Assembly: GCF_000732925.1 (NCBI RefSeq)
Contig: NZ_CP008953.1
Span: 3,472,001 to 3,536,000 of the forward strand
Direction: 5' to 3'
Length of the DNA: 64,000 nucleotides
Source of the DNA: Amycolatopsis japonica
GTDB taxonomy: Bacteria; Actinomycetota; Actinomycetes; Mycobacteriales; Pseudonocardiaceae
A program made the translations under genes and the position numbers. The notes below the pieces were generated by a model, which made no database searches, was not told the origin of the DNA, and worked only from the letters and a program-made list of their open reading frames with translations. Shown here piece by piece: positions 41,211 to 49,139 of the stretch. Each line of letters opens with the position of its first letter. The stretch's first letter is position 1.

Positions 41211-41280
41211 GACGTGCAGAACGTGTACGCACTGCGCCGGATTCCACGTGTCCGACGAGGTCATGGCCGAGGTCGGCTGA
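41211..41280 (+). repeat. Partial tandem duplication of the yebC 3' end
   Basis: Copy 1 is 41134-41196 (end of yebC). Copy 2 repeats its first 20 bases (GACGTGCAGAACGTGTACGC) at 41211-41230. After a divergent 17-base segment it repeats the last 33 bases including the TGA at 41278-41280. The repeat distance is 77 bp at the left and 84 bp at the right. The copy has no start and is not translated in the yebC frame. Confidence 0.85.
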
Positions 41281-41347
41281 TCGATTTTCCCGCCATGCCG
41301 CGGAAAATCGGTCCCGGGACTAGGTACGGGCGCTCGCGTGGGGCACA

Positions 41348-41878
41348 ATGTCGCGCGTGACGACCTCCGAAGCCGATGCCCTCACCGCCGAAGAAACCGA
41401 ACTGATCCAGTGGATCGAGTCGCAGGCGCAGGCGAGAGGGAACGCGGTCATCGCGGTCGACGGCGACGAGAACGACGCGCCCTTCTGCTTCACCGCGTGC
41501 GCCTGGGCGCTGCACAACGTGGCGGAAGCGGTCGTGATCGGACTGCCCGGGCACATGGGGCCGGTCCTTCTCGACGCCTACGTCGACCGTGCGGCCGCCG
41601 GCGAGATCTTCGAGGTCGGCAAGCGCTACGACGATTTCTTCGAGGGCGCGCCGGTGGTCTTCGAACGGGTCGCGAAGGGGCACTATCCCGAGTACTTCGG
41701 GAGCGCGTTCCTGATCTACCCGGACGGGGACTTCCCAGCGCTGCAACTGATCGTCGCCACGCCGGACGGCCACTTCCCGTGGCATCCGGACGCGCCCGAG
41801 GGCTTCGCGCGGTACCAGCCGGTACTGACCGAATCCGGTGACCCGGAGAGCTGGACCCCGGGCGTCGACGGCCCCTGA
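41348..41878 (+). CDS. DUF4262-like protein
   Basis: A 176-residue soluble acidic protein. CFTACAWALHNVAEAVVIGL, PGHMGPVLLDAYVDRAAAGE, and YFGSAFLIYPDGDFPALQLI with PDGHFPWHPDAPEGF match the DUF4262 family, which has no known function. ATG 41348 is used. It is monocistronic, followed by a palindromic repeat and convergent with the cupin gene. Confidence 0.8.
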   Translation: MSRVTTSEADALTAEETELIQWIESQAQARGNAVIAVDGDENDAPFCFTACAWALHNVAEAVVIGLPGHMGPVLLDAYVDRAAAGEIFEVGKRYDDFFEGAPVVFERVAKGHYPEYFGSAFLIYPDGDFPALQLIVATPDGHFPWHPDAPEGFARYQPVLTESGDPESWTPGVDGP

Positions 41879-41893
41879 GCCACCGCTGCGCGT

Positions 41894-41946
41894 GCTATGA
41901 AAGGTCCTTTCCTTGCAAATTTTGCAAGGAAAGGACCTTTCATAGC
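41894..41946. repeat. Perfect 53-bp palindrome, family B
   Basis: 26-bp arms (GCTATGAAAGGTCCTTTCCT then TGCAAA) around a single central T. It lies between convergent DUF4262 and cupin genes, a probable bidirectional terminator. Its arm is nearly identical to that at 48446. Confidence 0.9.
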
Positions 41947-41966
41947 GTTCGGGGCACCTGCGTCCA

Positions 41967-41988
41967 CGCATTCAGAGGACTAATTGCG
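41967..41988. repeat. Half copy of family A palindrome
   Basis: CGCATTCAGAGGACTAATTG plus CG matches the right arm of the 25594 palindrome (CGCATTCAGAGGACTAAACGCG) at 20 of 22 positions. The other arm is missing. It lies 20 bp from the family B palindrome and just before the cupin gene stop. Confidence 0.7.
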
Positions 41989-41991
41989 GGG

Positions 41992-42438
41992 TCACCGAAG
42001 CCAGGGCGCCAGGTCTTCCGTCGCGTCGGGCCACTCGGCGGCCAACGCGGCCGCCGACCGGAACTCCACGCTGTCGTCCGTATAAGGCGGCACGACCACG
42101 GTCCCGACCAGGCTCCACTCACCGGTACTCACCGACGCCTGCCAGACCCCGGCGGGCACCACCACCTGCGGACGTTGACCGGCCGCGACGTCCGGCCCCA
42201 GCACCGGCCGCGAAACACGTCCGCCGGGGAACAGCAGCAGCATCCGCACCGGCGCGCCGGCGTGGTGGGCGTAGATCTCCAGGCGGTCCAGCCGGTGCGG
42301 CGCCGAGGTTTCCGGTGGCGCGAGCAGGTAGTAGATCGCGGACGCGGTTTCGTCGCGCCAGCTCTGCGCCCAGCGGCCGCCCTCCACGGGCAGCGGCTGA
42401 AGACCCAGATGGGCGGTGAACTCGTCGGGACTCGGCAT
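41992..42438 (-). CDS. Cupin-domain protein, DUF985-like
   Basis: A 148-residue cupin starting [20 protein letters not shown]. The DUF985 pattern is visible: [60 protein letters not shown] and VGTVVVPPY. The fold is a small-molecule-binding barrel with likely metal-site residues; the reaction is unknown. Start is the ATG complement 42436-42438. It is divergent from ruvC. Confidence 0.8.
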   Translation of the reverse strand: MPSPDEFTAHLGLQPLPVEGGRWAQSWRDETASAIYYLLAPPETSAPHRLDRLEIYAHHAGAPVRMLLLFPGGRVSRPVLGPDVAAGQRPQVVVPAGVWQASVSTGEWSLVGTVVVPPYTDDSVEFRSAAALAAEWPDATEDLAPWLR

Positions 42439-42480
42439 GTCCTCATCTTGCCCGGACCCTGCTCCGGGTAGCCTCGGATC

Positions 42481-42496
42481 TCGAACTGATGTTCGC
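42481..42496 (+). promoter_or_regulatory. LexA (SOS) box upstream of ruvC
   Basis: TCGAAC-TGAT-GTTCGC matches the actinobacterial LexA consensus TCGAAC-N4-GTTCGA with one mismatch at the edge. It lies 18 bp before the ruvC start. SOS control of ruvCAB is expected from other bacteria. Confidence 0.82.
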
Positions 42497-42514
42497 CGGA
42501 GCGGAGGAAAACGC

Positions 42515-43099
42515 GTGCGGGTACTCGGGGTCGACCCCGGTCTGACCAGGTGCGGGCTCGGGGTGGTCGACGGCGGCACGGGCCGCACCGTCCGCCCGGT
42601 GGCCGTCGACGTCGTGCGGACCTCGCCGGACGCCGATCTCGCCGTGCGCCTGTTGGGGATCTCCGACGCGGTCGAGCGCTGGATGGATCGCTACAAACCC
42701 GAGGCCGTCGCCGTGGAGCGGGTTTTCGCGCAGCACAACGTGCGCACCGCGATGGGCACCGCGCAGGCGGGCGGCGTCGTCGCGCTCGCCGCGGCCCGGC
42801 GCGGGCTGCCGGTCGTGTTCCACACTCCGAGCGAGGTGAAGGCCGCCGTCACCGGCTCCGGTCGTGCGGACAAGGCACAGGTCACCGGTATGGTCATGCG
42901 GCTGCTCGGCCTCGAGGTCAAACCGCATCCGGCGGACGCCGCGGACGCGCTCGCGCTCGCCATCTGCCACTTGTGGCGCGAGCCGATGCGCGTCCGGCTC
43001 GCCGAAGCCGAGGCCAGGGCGGCCGAGATCGCCAAGAACCACAAGGCCAGGCTCGCCGCCGCGGCCAAAGAAGCGAAAGCGCAAGGAGCGGCTCGATGA
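42515..43099 (+). CDS. ruvC: Holliday junction resolvase RuvC
   Basis: A 194-residue endonuclease that cuts Holliday junctions. Catalytic acids are Asp7 in [16 protein letters not shown], Glu in [16 protein letters not shown], and the Asp pair in [18 protein letters not shown] 42515 follows GCGGAGG. The stop overlaps ruvA (ATGA), and ruvB follows 8 bp after ruvA, forming a complete ruvCAB operon under a LexA box. Confidence 0.97.
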   Translation: MRVLGVDPGLTRCGLGVVDGGTGRTVRPVAVDVVRTSPDADLAVRLLGISDAVERWMDRYKPEAVAVERVFAQHNVRTAMGTAQAGGVVALAAARRGLPVVFHTPSEVKAAVTGSGRADKAQVTGMVMRLLGLEVKPHPADAADALALAICHLWREPMRVRLAEAEARAAEIAKNHKARLAAAAKEAKAQGAAR

Positions 43100-43695
43100 T
43101 CTCCTCGGTACGCGGTGAAATCCTCTCCATCGGTCTCGACCACGTCGTGATCGAGGTCGGGGGAGTGGGCTTCGCCGTGCAGGCCACCCCCGCCACCCTC
43201 GCGACGCTTCGCCGCGGAGAGCAGGCGATGCTGCACACCGCGCTCGTGGTCCGTGAGGATTCCTTGACGCTGTTCGGTTTCGCCGACGCGGACGCCCGCG
43301 AACTGTTCGGTCTGCTGCAGACGGTCTCCGGGATCGGGCCGCGGCTCGCGCTGGCGACCCTCGCCGTCCTCGATCCCGACAAGCTGCGGTCCGCGCTGGT
43401 CGAAGGCAACATCACCGTGCTCACCCAGGTGCCCGGCATCGGCCGCAAGGGCGCCGAGCGGCTCACGCTCGAACTGCGCGACAAGGTCACCGCGCTCGCG
43501 GGCCCGACCGACGGGTCCCCGGCGGTCGTCGCGCCCGGTGCGCTGCGGGGGGAGGTCGTCGAGGCGCTCGCGGGCCTCGGCTTCCCGGCCAAGCAGGCCG
43601 AACAGGCCGTCGACAAGGTGCTCGGCGAGGGCGACGGCCACACGACGTCGTCCGTGCTGCGCGCCGCGTTGGCCACCCTCGGGCGTAAGCGGTAA
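43096..43695 (+). CDS. ruvA: Holliday junction branch-migration protein RuvA
   Basis: A 199-residue DNA-binding subunit. Domain I ([20 protein letters not shown]), the two HhH segments ([39 protein letters not shown]) and the RuvB-contacting domain III ([20 protein letters not shown]) are all present. Translationally coupled to ruvC. Confidence 0.97.
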   Translation: MISSVRGEILSIGLDHVVIEVGGVGFAVQATPATLATLRRGEQAMLHTALVVREDSLTLFGFADADARELFGLLQTVSGIGPRLALATLAVLDPDKLRSALVEGNITVLTQVPGIGRKGAERLTLELRDKVTALAGPTDGSPAVVAPGALRGEVVEALAGLGFPAKQAEQAVDKVLGEGDGHTTSSVLRAALATLGRKR

Positions 43696-43703
43696 CCGGC
43701 CAC

Positions 43704-44777
43704 ATGGACTATGAGGCCGTGACGGAGTTCGAAACCGACGAGACGCTCTCGGCGCTGCCGCAGACGGGCGAACGCGAGGTCGAGACCACGCTGCGCCCGC
43801 GCAAGCTCGACGAGTTCGTCGGCCAGCCGCGGGTGCGTGAACAGCTCGAACTCGTCCTGGAAAGCGCGCGGCGCCGCGGTGTCCCACCCGACCACGTCCT
43901 GCTCTCGGGCCCGCCGGGACTGGGCAAGACGAGTATGGCGATGATCGTCGCCGCCGAACTCAACGCCGCCATCCGCATCACCTCCGGTCCCGCGCTGGAA
44001 CGCGCGGGCGATCTGGCCGCGATGCTGTCCAACCTGGCGCCCGGCGACGTCCTGTTCATCGACGAGATCCACCGGATCGCCCGCCCCGCCGAGGAGATGC
44101 TGTACCTCGCGATGGAGGACTTCCGCGTCGACGTCGTCGTCGGCAAGGGCCCCGGCGCCACCAGCATCCCGCTGGAGATCGCGCCGTTCACGCTGGTCGG
44201 GGCCACGACGCGGTCCGGTTCGCTGACCGGTCCGCTGCGCGACCGGTTCGGCTTCACCGGCCAGATGGAGTTCTACAGCGACGCCGAACTGGAACTCGTC
44301 GCCCGCCGCGCCGCCACGATCCTCGACATCGACATCGACCGGGACGGCTGCGCGGAGATCGCCCGCCGGTCCCGCGGCACACCCCGGATCGCGAACCGGC
44401 TGCTGCGCCGGGTGCGCGACTACGCCGAGGTCCGGGCCGACGGCAAGGTCACGCGCAAGATCGCGCGTGCCGCGCTGGAGGTCTACGACGTCGACGAACT
44501 CGGCCTCGACCGGCTCGACCGCGCGGTGCTGACCGCGCTGGTCCGCTCCTTCGGCGGCGGCCCGGTCGGCGTGTCGACGCTGGCCGTCGCGGTGGGGGAA
44601 GAACCGACCACCGTCGAAGAGGTGTGTGAGCCTTACCTGGTCCGCGCCGGTATGCTCGCCCGCACTCCTCGCGGCCGGGTCGCCACAGCGGCCGCGTGGG
44701 AGCACCTCGGCCTGCCGGCCCCGGCCGGTGCCACGCGCGGCGATCAGGGCGGCCCGAACCTGTTCGACCAGGACTGA
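43704..44777 (+). CDS. ruvB: Holliday junction branch-migration ATPase RuvB
   Basis: A 357-residue AAA+ motor. Conserved elements: [20 protein letters not shown], Walker [19 protein letters not shown], Walker [11 protein letters not shown], sensor 1 [18 protein letters not shown] and the C-terminal winged helix ([20 protein letters not shown]). It pumps DNA through RuvA tetramers during recombination repair. Third gene of ruvCAB. Confidence 0.97.
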   Translation: MDYEAVTEFETDETLSALPQTGEREVETTLRPRKLDEFVGQPRVREQLELVLESARRRGVPPDHVLLSGPPGLGKTSMAMIVAAELNAAIRITSGPALERAGDLAAMLSNLAPGDVLFIDEIHRIARPAEEMLYLAMEDFRVDVVVGKGPGATSIPLEIAPFTLVGATTRSGSLTGPLRDRFGFTGQMEFYSDAELELVARRAATILDIDIDRDGCAEIARRSRGTPRIANRLLRRVRDYAEVRADGKVTRKIARAALEVYDVDELGLDRLDRAVLTALVRSFGGGPVGVSTLAVAVGEEPTTVEEVCEPYLVRAGMLARTPRGRVATAAAWEHLGLPAPAGATRGDQGGPNLFDQD

Positions 44778-44922
44778 ACGGACCGTTCACGCGGTTCGAG
44801 GCCCGTGGTGACGACGGGTGGTGGTGGAGTTTCCGCTGGCACCTGGCACACTCGGGGAGAGCACACCCCGCCAAACCGGACAAAACAGCGCACCGCGCGG
44901 CGTCCGCTCGAAATGGAGAATC

Positions 44923-45330
44923 ATGAACCAGTTATTGCTGCCGCTGCTCCTGATGCTCGTTGTGGCGATTCCGCTCGTCATGGGCACCCGTAAGCAGAAG
45001 AAGGCGGCGGCAGCGCAGCAGGAGCTGCTCTCGAGCCTGGCTCCCGGTGACCGGGTGATGACCACCTCCGGTCTCTACGCGACTGTCGCCGACGCTTCCG
45101 CCGACACCACGATCGACCTCGAGATCGCCGAGGGCGTCGTGACCACCTGGCTGCGCCAGGCCGTCCGCGAGAAGGTCGAGCCGGCCGTCGAGACGGACGA
45201 AGACGCCACCGACTCCACCGACACCGACGAGGTCGTCGAGGCGCCGGTCGTCGAGTCGAAGGACGACGAGCGCGTCGAGGAGAAGTCGGGCGCGCAGATC
45301 GCTCCTCCGCTGGAGCACGGCAAGAAGTAG
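44923..45330 (+). CDS. yajC: Preprotein translocase accessory subunit YajC
   Basis: A 135-residue protein with one N-terminal membrane helix (MNQLLLPLLLMLVVAIPLVM), then RKQKKAAAAQQELLSSLAPG and DRVMTTSGLYATVADASADT, the YajC core. A long acidic tail (TDSTDTDEVVEAPVVESKDD) follows, common in actinobacteria. ATG 44923 follows GGAGAA. It precedes secD and secF, its usual partners in the SecDF-YajC complex. Confidence 0.93.
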   Translation: MNQLLLPLLLMLVVAIPLVMGTRKQKKAAAAQQELLSSLAPGDRVMTTSGLYATVADASADTTIDLEIAEGVVTTWLRQAVREKVEPAVETDEDATDSTDTDEVVEAPVVESKDDERVEEKSGAQIAPPLEHGKK

Positions 45331-45537
45331 CGGTTGTAAGGCCATCCCCGACACCAGACTTTCGTAGGTGCGGGGCCAACGCCGGGCTCACGCAGCACCG
45401 AGTAGTGTCTCGGTGCTGCGTGCGTGTCCGTCGTCATAGTCGTGCTCGTTCGCGGTACCGCCGGGCTCCCGTCCGGATGAGTGAACAGCCAAGTCCATTG
45501 GGGAAAAACCCAGTCCGTCCGAGGAGACCGAAGCACA

Positions 45538-47235
45538 GTGGCCGCACCGGCCGGGCATCTCCGCCCGGGACGCTATCTCGCCTTCTTCGCCCTGATCGTG
45601 GTCGCGCTGTACGCCCTGGTGTTCTTCACCGGTAGCGGCAAGCCGACGCCGAAGCTCGGCATCGATCTGCAAGGCGGCACGAGGGTCACCCTGTCCGCCC
45701 GAAACCCCGACGGCGGCGACCCTCCGCGAGAGTCCCTCGAACAGGCCCGCTCGATCATCGAGCGCCGGGTCAACGGTATCGGCGTCAGCGGTACCGAGGT
45801 CGTCCTCGACGGCAGCAACGTCGTCATCACCGTCCCCGGTGAGCAGGGCGACCAGGCCAAGACCCTCGGCAAGACCGCGAAGCTGGGCTTCCGGAAGGTC
45901 GTGACGTCGCAGCCGGTGACCCCGGTCCAGCAGCCGACGGCCCCGCCCGCTTCCGGCACGCCGTCTTCGGCACCGCCGTCCTCGCCGGGTGTGAGCGCCC
46001 CGCCGAGCAGCCCGGCCAACGGTGGCGGTGGCGCCGCCGGCGCGCCGCAGCAGCAGCCGGGCGCGGACTCCGACGAGCAGACGAAGAAGGAGATCGAGAA
46101 CGCCCGGAACCTCCGGCAGAACCCCGATCTTCTTTCGACGGACCAGGCGAAGCAGGCCGCGGCCGCCGAGAAGGCCTTCGCGGCCCTCAACTGCGACCCC
46201 AAGGTGTCGGACCCGCTGGTCGGCAACGACCTCACCGACAAGCCGCTGGTCGCCTGCGGTGACAAGAACACCATGAAGTACCTGCTGGAGCCGGAGTTCC
46301 TCCCCGGAACGGAGATCTCCGACGCCTCCTCGGGCTACGACACGCAGAACTCGCAGTGGGTCGTCAACCTGAACTTCAAGGGCGAGGGTTCCCGGATCTG
46401 GGGCGACTTCACCTCGAAGAACGTCCAGAAGCAGGCGGCGTTCGTCCTCGACACGCAGGTCGTCTCCGCGCCGACCATCCAGTCCGCGATCCTGGGCGGA
46501 CAGACCCAGATCACCGGCCGGTTCAGCCAGACCGAGGCGAAGGACCTGGCGGACGTGCTGAAGTACGGCTCGCTGCCGCTGTCGTTCGAGTCCTCGGACG
46601 CGACGACGGTGTCCGCGACGCTGGGTCTCGCGTCGCTGCAGGCGGGCCTGATCGCCGGTGGCCTCGGCCTCCTGATCGTGTTCATCTACTGCTTGTTCTA
46701 TTACCGGCTGCTCGGCGTGCTGACGATCCTGTCGCTCGCCTTGTCGTTCTCGCTGGTCTACGCGGTACTGGTGCTGCTGGGGCGGTGGATCGGGTACACC
46801 CTCGACCTCGCCGGCGTGGCGGGCCTGATCATCGCGATCGGTATCACCGCCGACTCGTTCGTCATCTACTTCGAACGGTTGAAGGACGAGATCCGGGAAG
46901 GCAGGACGTTCCGCTCCGCGGTGCCGCGAGGCTGGTCTCGTGCCCAGCGCACGATTCTGGCGTCGGACGCGGTCAGCTTCCTCGCCGCGGCCATCCTGTA
47001 CTGGCTGGCCGTCGGTGAGGTCAAGGGCTTCGCGTTCACGCTCGGCATGTCGACGGTCCTCGACCTCGTCGTGGTCTACCTCGTGACCCACCCGCTGGTC
47101 TCGATGGTGTCGCGGTCGAAGTCGAAGTTCCTGTCCAACCCCAAGAACCTCGGCCTCGGTGCCGTTCAGCAGGTGGGCTCGGAGCGTAAGGCGGCCCGTC
47201 CGGCCGCCGGCCGCCCGAACGTCAAGGAGGCGTGA
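45538..47235 (+). CDS. secD: Protein translocase subunit SecD
   Basis: A 565-residue membrane protein that uses the proton gradient to complete protein export. An N-terminal helix (YLAFFALIVVALYALVFFTG) is followed by KLGIDLQGGTRVTLSA. The periplasmic P1 region contains an unusual Pro/Ser/Gly/Gln-rich insert (roughly residues 130-185). Five C-terminal helices carry the RND signature (GVAGLIIAIGITADSFVIYF, FKR-type FERLKDEIREGRTFRSAV). GTG 45538 is chosen because GAGGAG lies 11 bp upstream; an in-frame GTG at 45481 has a poor site. The stop overlaps secF. Confidence 0.95.
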   Translation: MAAPAGHLRPGRYLAFFALIVVALYALVFFTGSGKPTPKLGIDLQGGTRVTLSARNPDGGDPPRESLEQARSIIERRVNGIGVSGTEVVLDGSNVVITVPGEQGDQAKTLGKTAKLGFRKVVTSQPVTPVQQPTAPPASGTPSSAPPSSPGVSAPPSSPANGGGGAAGAPQQQPGADSDEQTKKEIENARNLRQNPDLLSTDQAKQAAAAEKAFAALNCDPKVSDPLVGNDLTDKPLVACGDKNTMKYLLEPEFLPGTEISDASSGYDTQNSQWVVNLNFKGEGSRIWGDFTSKNVQKQAAFVLDTQVVSAPTIQSAILGGQTQITGRFSQTEAKDLADVLKYGSLPLSFESSDATTVSATLGLASLQAGLIAGGLGLLIVFIYCLFYYRLLGVLTILSLALSFSLVYAVLVLLGRWIGYTLDLAGVAGLIIAIGITADSFVIYFERLKDEIREGRTFRSAVPRGWSRAQRTILASDAVSFLAAAILYWLAVGEVKGFAFTLGMSTVLDLVVVYLVTHPLVSMVSRSKSKFLSNPKNLGLGAVQQVGSERKAARPAAGRPNVKEA

Positions 47236-48434
47236 CCGTGGTCGACGAAAACACCACCACCGCGGGCAAGCGCGACAGCATCTTCCGCCGCCTCTACGTG
47301 GGCACGGGCGCGTTCGACGTGGTCGGCAAGCGCAAGCGCTGGTACCTCTTCTTCGGCGCGCTGGTGCTGGTCTGCATCGCGTCGATGGGGATCAAGGGCT
47401 TCAACTTCGGGATCGACTTCGAAGGCGGCACCCAGATCCAGCTGCCCGCCAACGGCAAGAACGGGCAGATCAGCGAGCAGCAGGCCAAGGACGTCTTCTC
47501 CGAGGCGCTCGGCCGCCCGGCCGACGAGGCGCAGAAGGTCGGCAGCGGCGCTTCGTCGACCATCCAGCTCCGTTCGGACACCCTGGACGCCGCCGAGGTC
47601 GCCAAGATCAAGGAAGCGCTGTTCCGCGACCTCGGCCCGATCGGGTCCAACGGGCAGCCGAGTGTCCAGGCCATCAGTGACAGCGCGGTCAGCGCGTCCT
47701 GGGGCGGGGAGATCTCGCGCCAGGCGTTGATCGCGCTCGGGGTGTTCCTCCTGGCGGTCACGCTGTTCCTGGCGTTGTACTTCGACACCAGGATGGCCGC
47801 CGCGGCGCTGATCTCGCTCCTGCACGACATCGTGGTGACGGCGGGTGTGTACTCGCTGATCGGCTTCGAGGTCACGCCGGCGACGGTGATCGGTCTGCTG
47901 ACGATCCTCGGGTTCTCGCTGTACGACACGGTGGTGGTGTTCGACAAGGTCCGCGAGAACACGCGTGGCCTGCTCGGGCTCACCCGCCGTACCTTCGGCG
48001 AGGCCGCCAACCTGGCGCTGAACCAGACGCTGATGCGGTCGTTCAACACGGCGTTGATCGCGATGCTGCCGATCCTCGGCCTGCTCGTCGTCGGGTACAT
48101 CCTGCTCGGCTCGGGCACACTGCAGGACCTCGCGCTGGTGCAGCTCACCGGCACCCTGGTCGGCGTGCTGTCCTCGGTCGCGCTGGCCACCCCGCTGCTG
48201 GTGGACCTGAAGATGCGTGACCCGAAGTTCCGTCAGCAGGCCGACCGGGTCGCCGCGCGGCGCGCGAACCAGGCCCGCAAGGCCGCCGAGCGCGACGACG
48301 ACTTCGACCCGAACGACGAGGACGCGCTGGCCGCCGAGCTCCGCAAGGAGAAGGCGTACGCCGCGGCGGCGAGCGTTCCCGCGCGGAACCAGAAGGCTCA
48401 CAAGGGCCGTCCGTCGGGTAAGCGCAAGAGGTAA
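47232..48434 (+). CDS. secF: Protein translocase subunit SecF
   Basis: A 400-residue partner of SecD with six transmembrane segments: one near residue 40 (WYLFFGALVLVCIASMGIKG) before FNFGIDFEGGTQIQL, and five after residue 155. The conserved TILGFSLYDTVVVFDKVREN and RSFNTALIAMLPILGLLVVG are typical. The tail is basic (AHKGRPSGKRKR). The GTG start overlaps the secD stop (GTGA). Confidence 0.96.
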   Translation: MTVVDENTTTAGKRDSIFRRLYVGTGAFDVVGKRKRWYLFFGALVLVCIASMGIKGFNFGIDFEGGTQIQLPANGKNGQISEQQAKDVFSEALGRPADEAQKVGSGASSTIQLRSDTLDAAEVAKIKEALFRDLGPIGSNGQPSVQAISDSAVSASWGGEISRQALIALGVFLLAVTLFLALYFDTRMAAAALISLLHDIVVTAGVYSLIGFEVTPATVIGLLTILGFSLYDTVVVFDKVRENTRGLLGLTRRTFGEAANLALNQTLMRSFNTALIAMLPILGLLVVGYILLGSGTLQDLALVQLTGTLVGVLSSVALATPLLVDLKMRDPKFRQQADRVAARRANQARKAAERDDDFDPNDEDALAAELRKEKAYAAAASVPARNQKAHKGRPSGKRKR

Positions 48435-48445
48435 TCCCGGCCGTC

Positions 48446-48506
48446 GAACGCTAGGAAAGGTCCTTTCATTGCAAAATTTGCAATGAAAGGACCTTTCCTA
48501 GCGTTC
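48446..48506. repeat. Perfect 61-bp palindrome, family B
   Basis: 30-bp arms beginning GAACGCTAGGAAAGGTCCTT, one central base. It lies 11 bp after secF and 36 bp before apt. The core AAAGGTCCTTTC-x-TTGCAAA is shared with the palindrome at 41894. Likely terminator of secF, perhaps also processed or transcribed with apt. Confidence 0.9.
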
Positions 48507-48542
48507 AGGGACCCGGAAGCACGACTGGAGAGCAGGAAGCAC

Positions 48543-49061
48543 ATGGAGCTGGCCAAGGCACTCGACCTCATCGCCGACGTACCGGACTTCCCGGAACCCG
48601 GCGTGCTGTTCCGGGACCTGAGTCCGCTGTTCGCCGACGCGGCGGGCTTCAAGGCCGTCACCGACGGGCTGGCCGCCACCGTCGATCCCGAGGTCGATCT
48701 GCTGGCCGGGGTGGAGGCGCGCGGATTCCTGCTGGCCGCCGCCGTCGGCTACGCCCGTGGCCTCGGTGTCGCGTTGATCCGCAAGCCGGGCAAGCTGCCC
48801 CGCGTCGCGGGCAGGGTCGGTTACACGCTGGAGTACGGCACCGCGACCGTCGAATTGCCCGAAGGTGTCGTCGTTCCCGGCCAGCGTGTCGCGATCCTCG
48901 ACGACGTCCTCGCCACCGGTGGCACGGTCGCGGCGACCTGCAAACTGCTGGAAGACGCGAAGGCGCAGGTCACCGGTGTTTCGGTGGTCATGGAACTCGG
49001 CGCGCTCGGCGGTCGTTCCGTGCTCGAGGGGCGTCGTGTGGAGGCCCTCCGGGTGTGTTGA
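48543..49061 (+). CDS. apt: Adenine phosphoribosyltransferase
   Basis: A 172-residue type I phosphoribosyltransferase that salvages adenine to AMP using PRPP. Motifs: IADVPDFPEPGVLFRDLSPL, EARGFLLAAAVGYARGLGVA, RKPGKLPR and the PRPP loop VAILDDVLATGGT. ATG 48543 follows AGGAAG. As in mycobacteria it sits directly before relA. Confidence 0.95.
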   Translation: MELAKALDLIADVPDFPEPGVLFRDLSPLFADAAGFKAVTDGLAATVDPEVDLLAGVEARGFLLAAAVGYARGLGVALIRKPGKLPRVAGRVGYTLEYGTATVELPEGVVVPGQRVAILDDVLATGGTVAATCKLLEDAKAQVTGVSVVMELGALGGRSVLEGRRVEALRVC

Positions 49062-49139
49062 CCGGGCGCACCAAGTGAGCCGCCAGGGGGAGCGGTTACC
49101 CTTGATGTCCGAAGGCCGCACGAAGCGCAGGAGGTGCGG

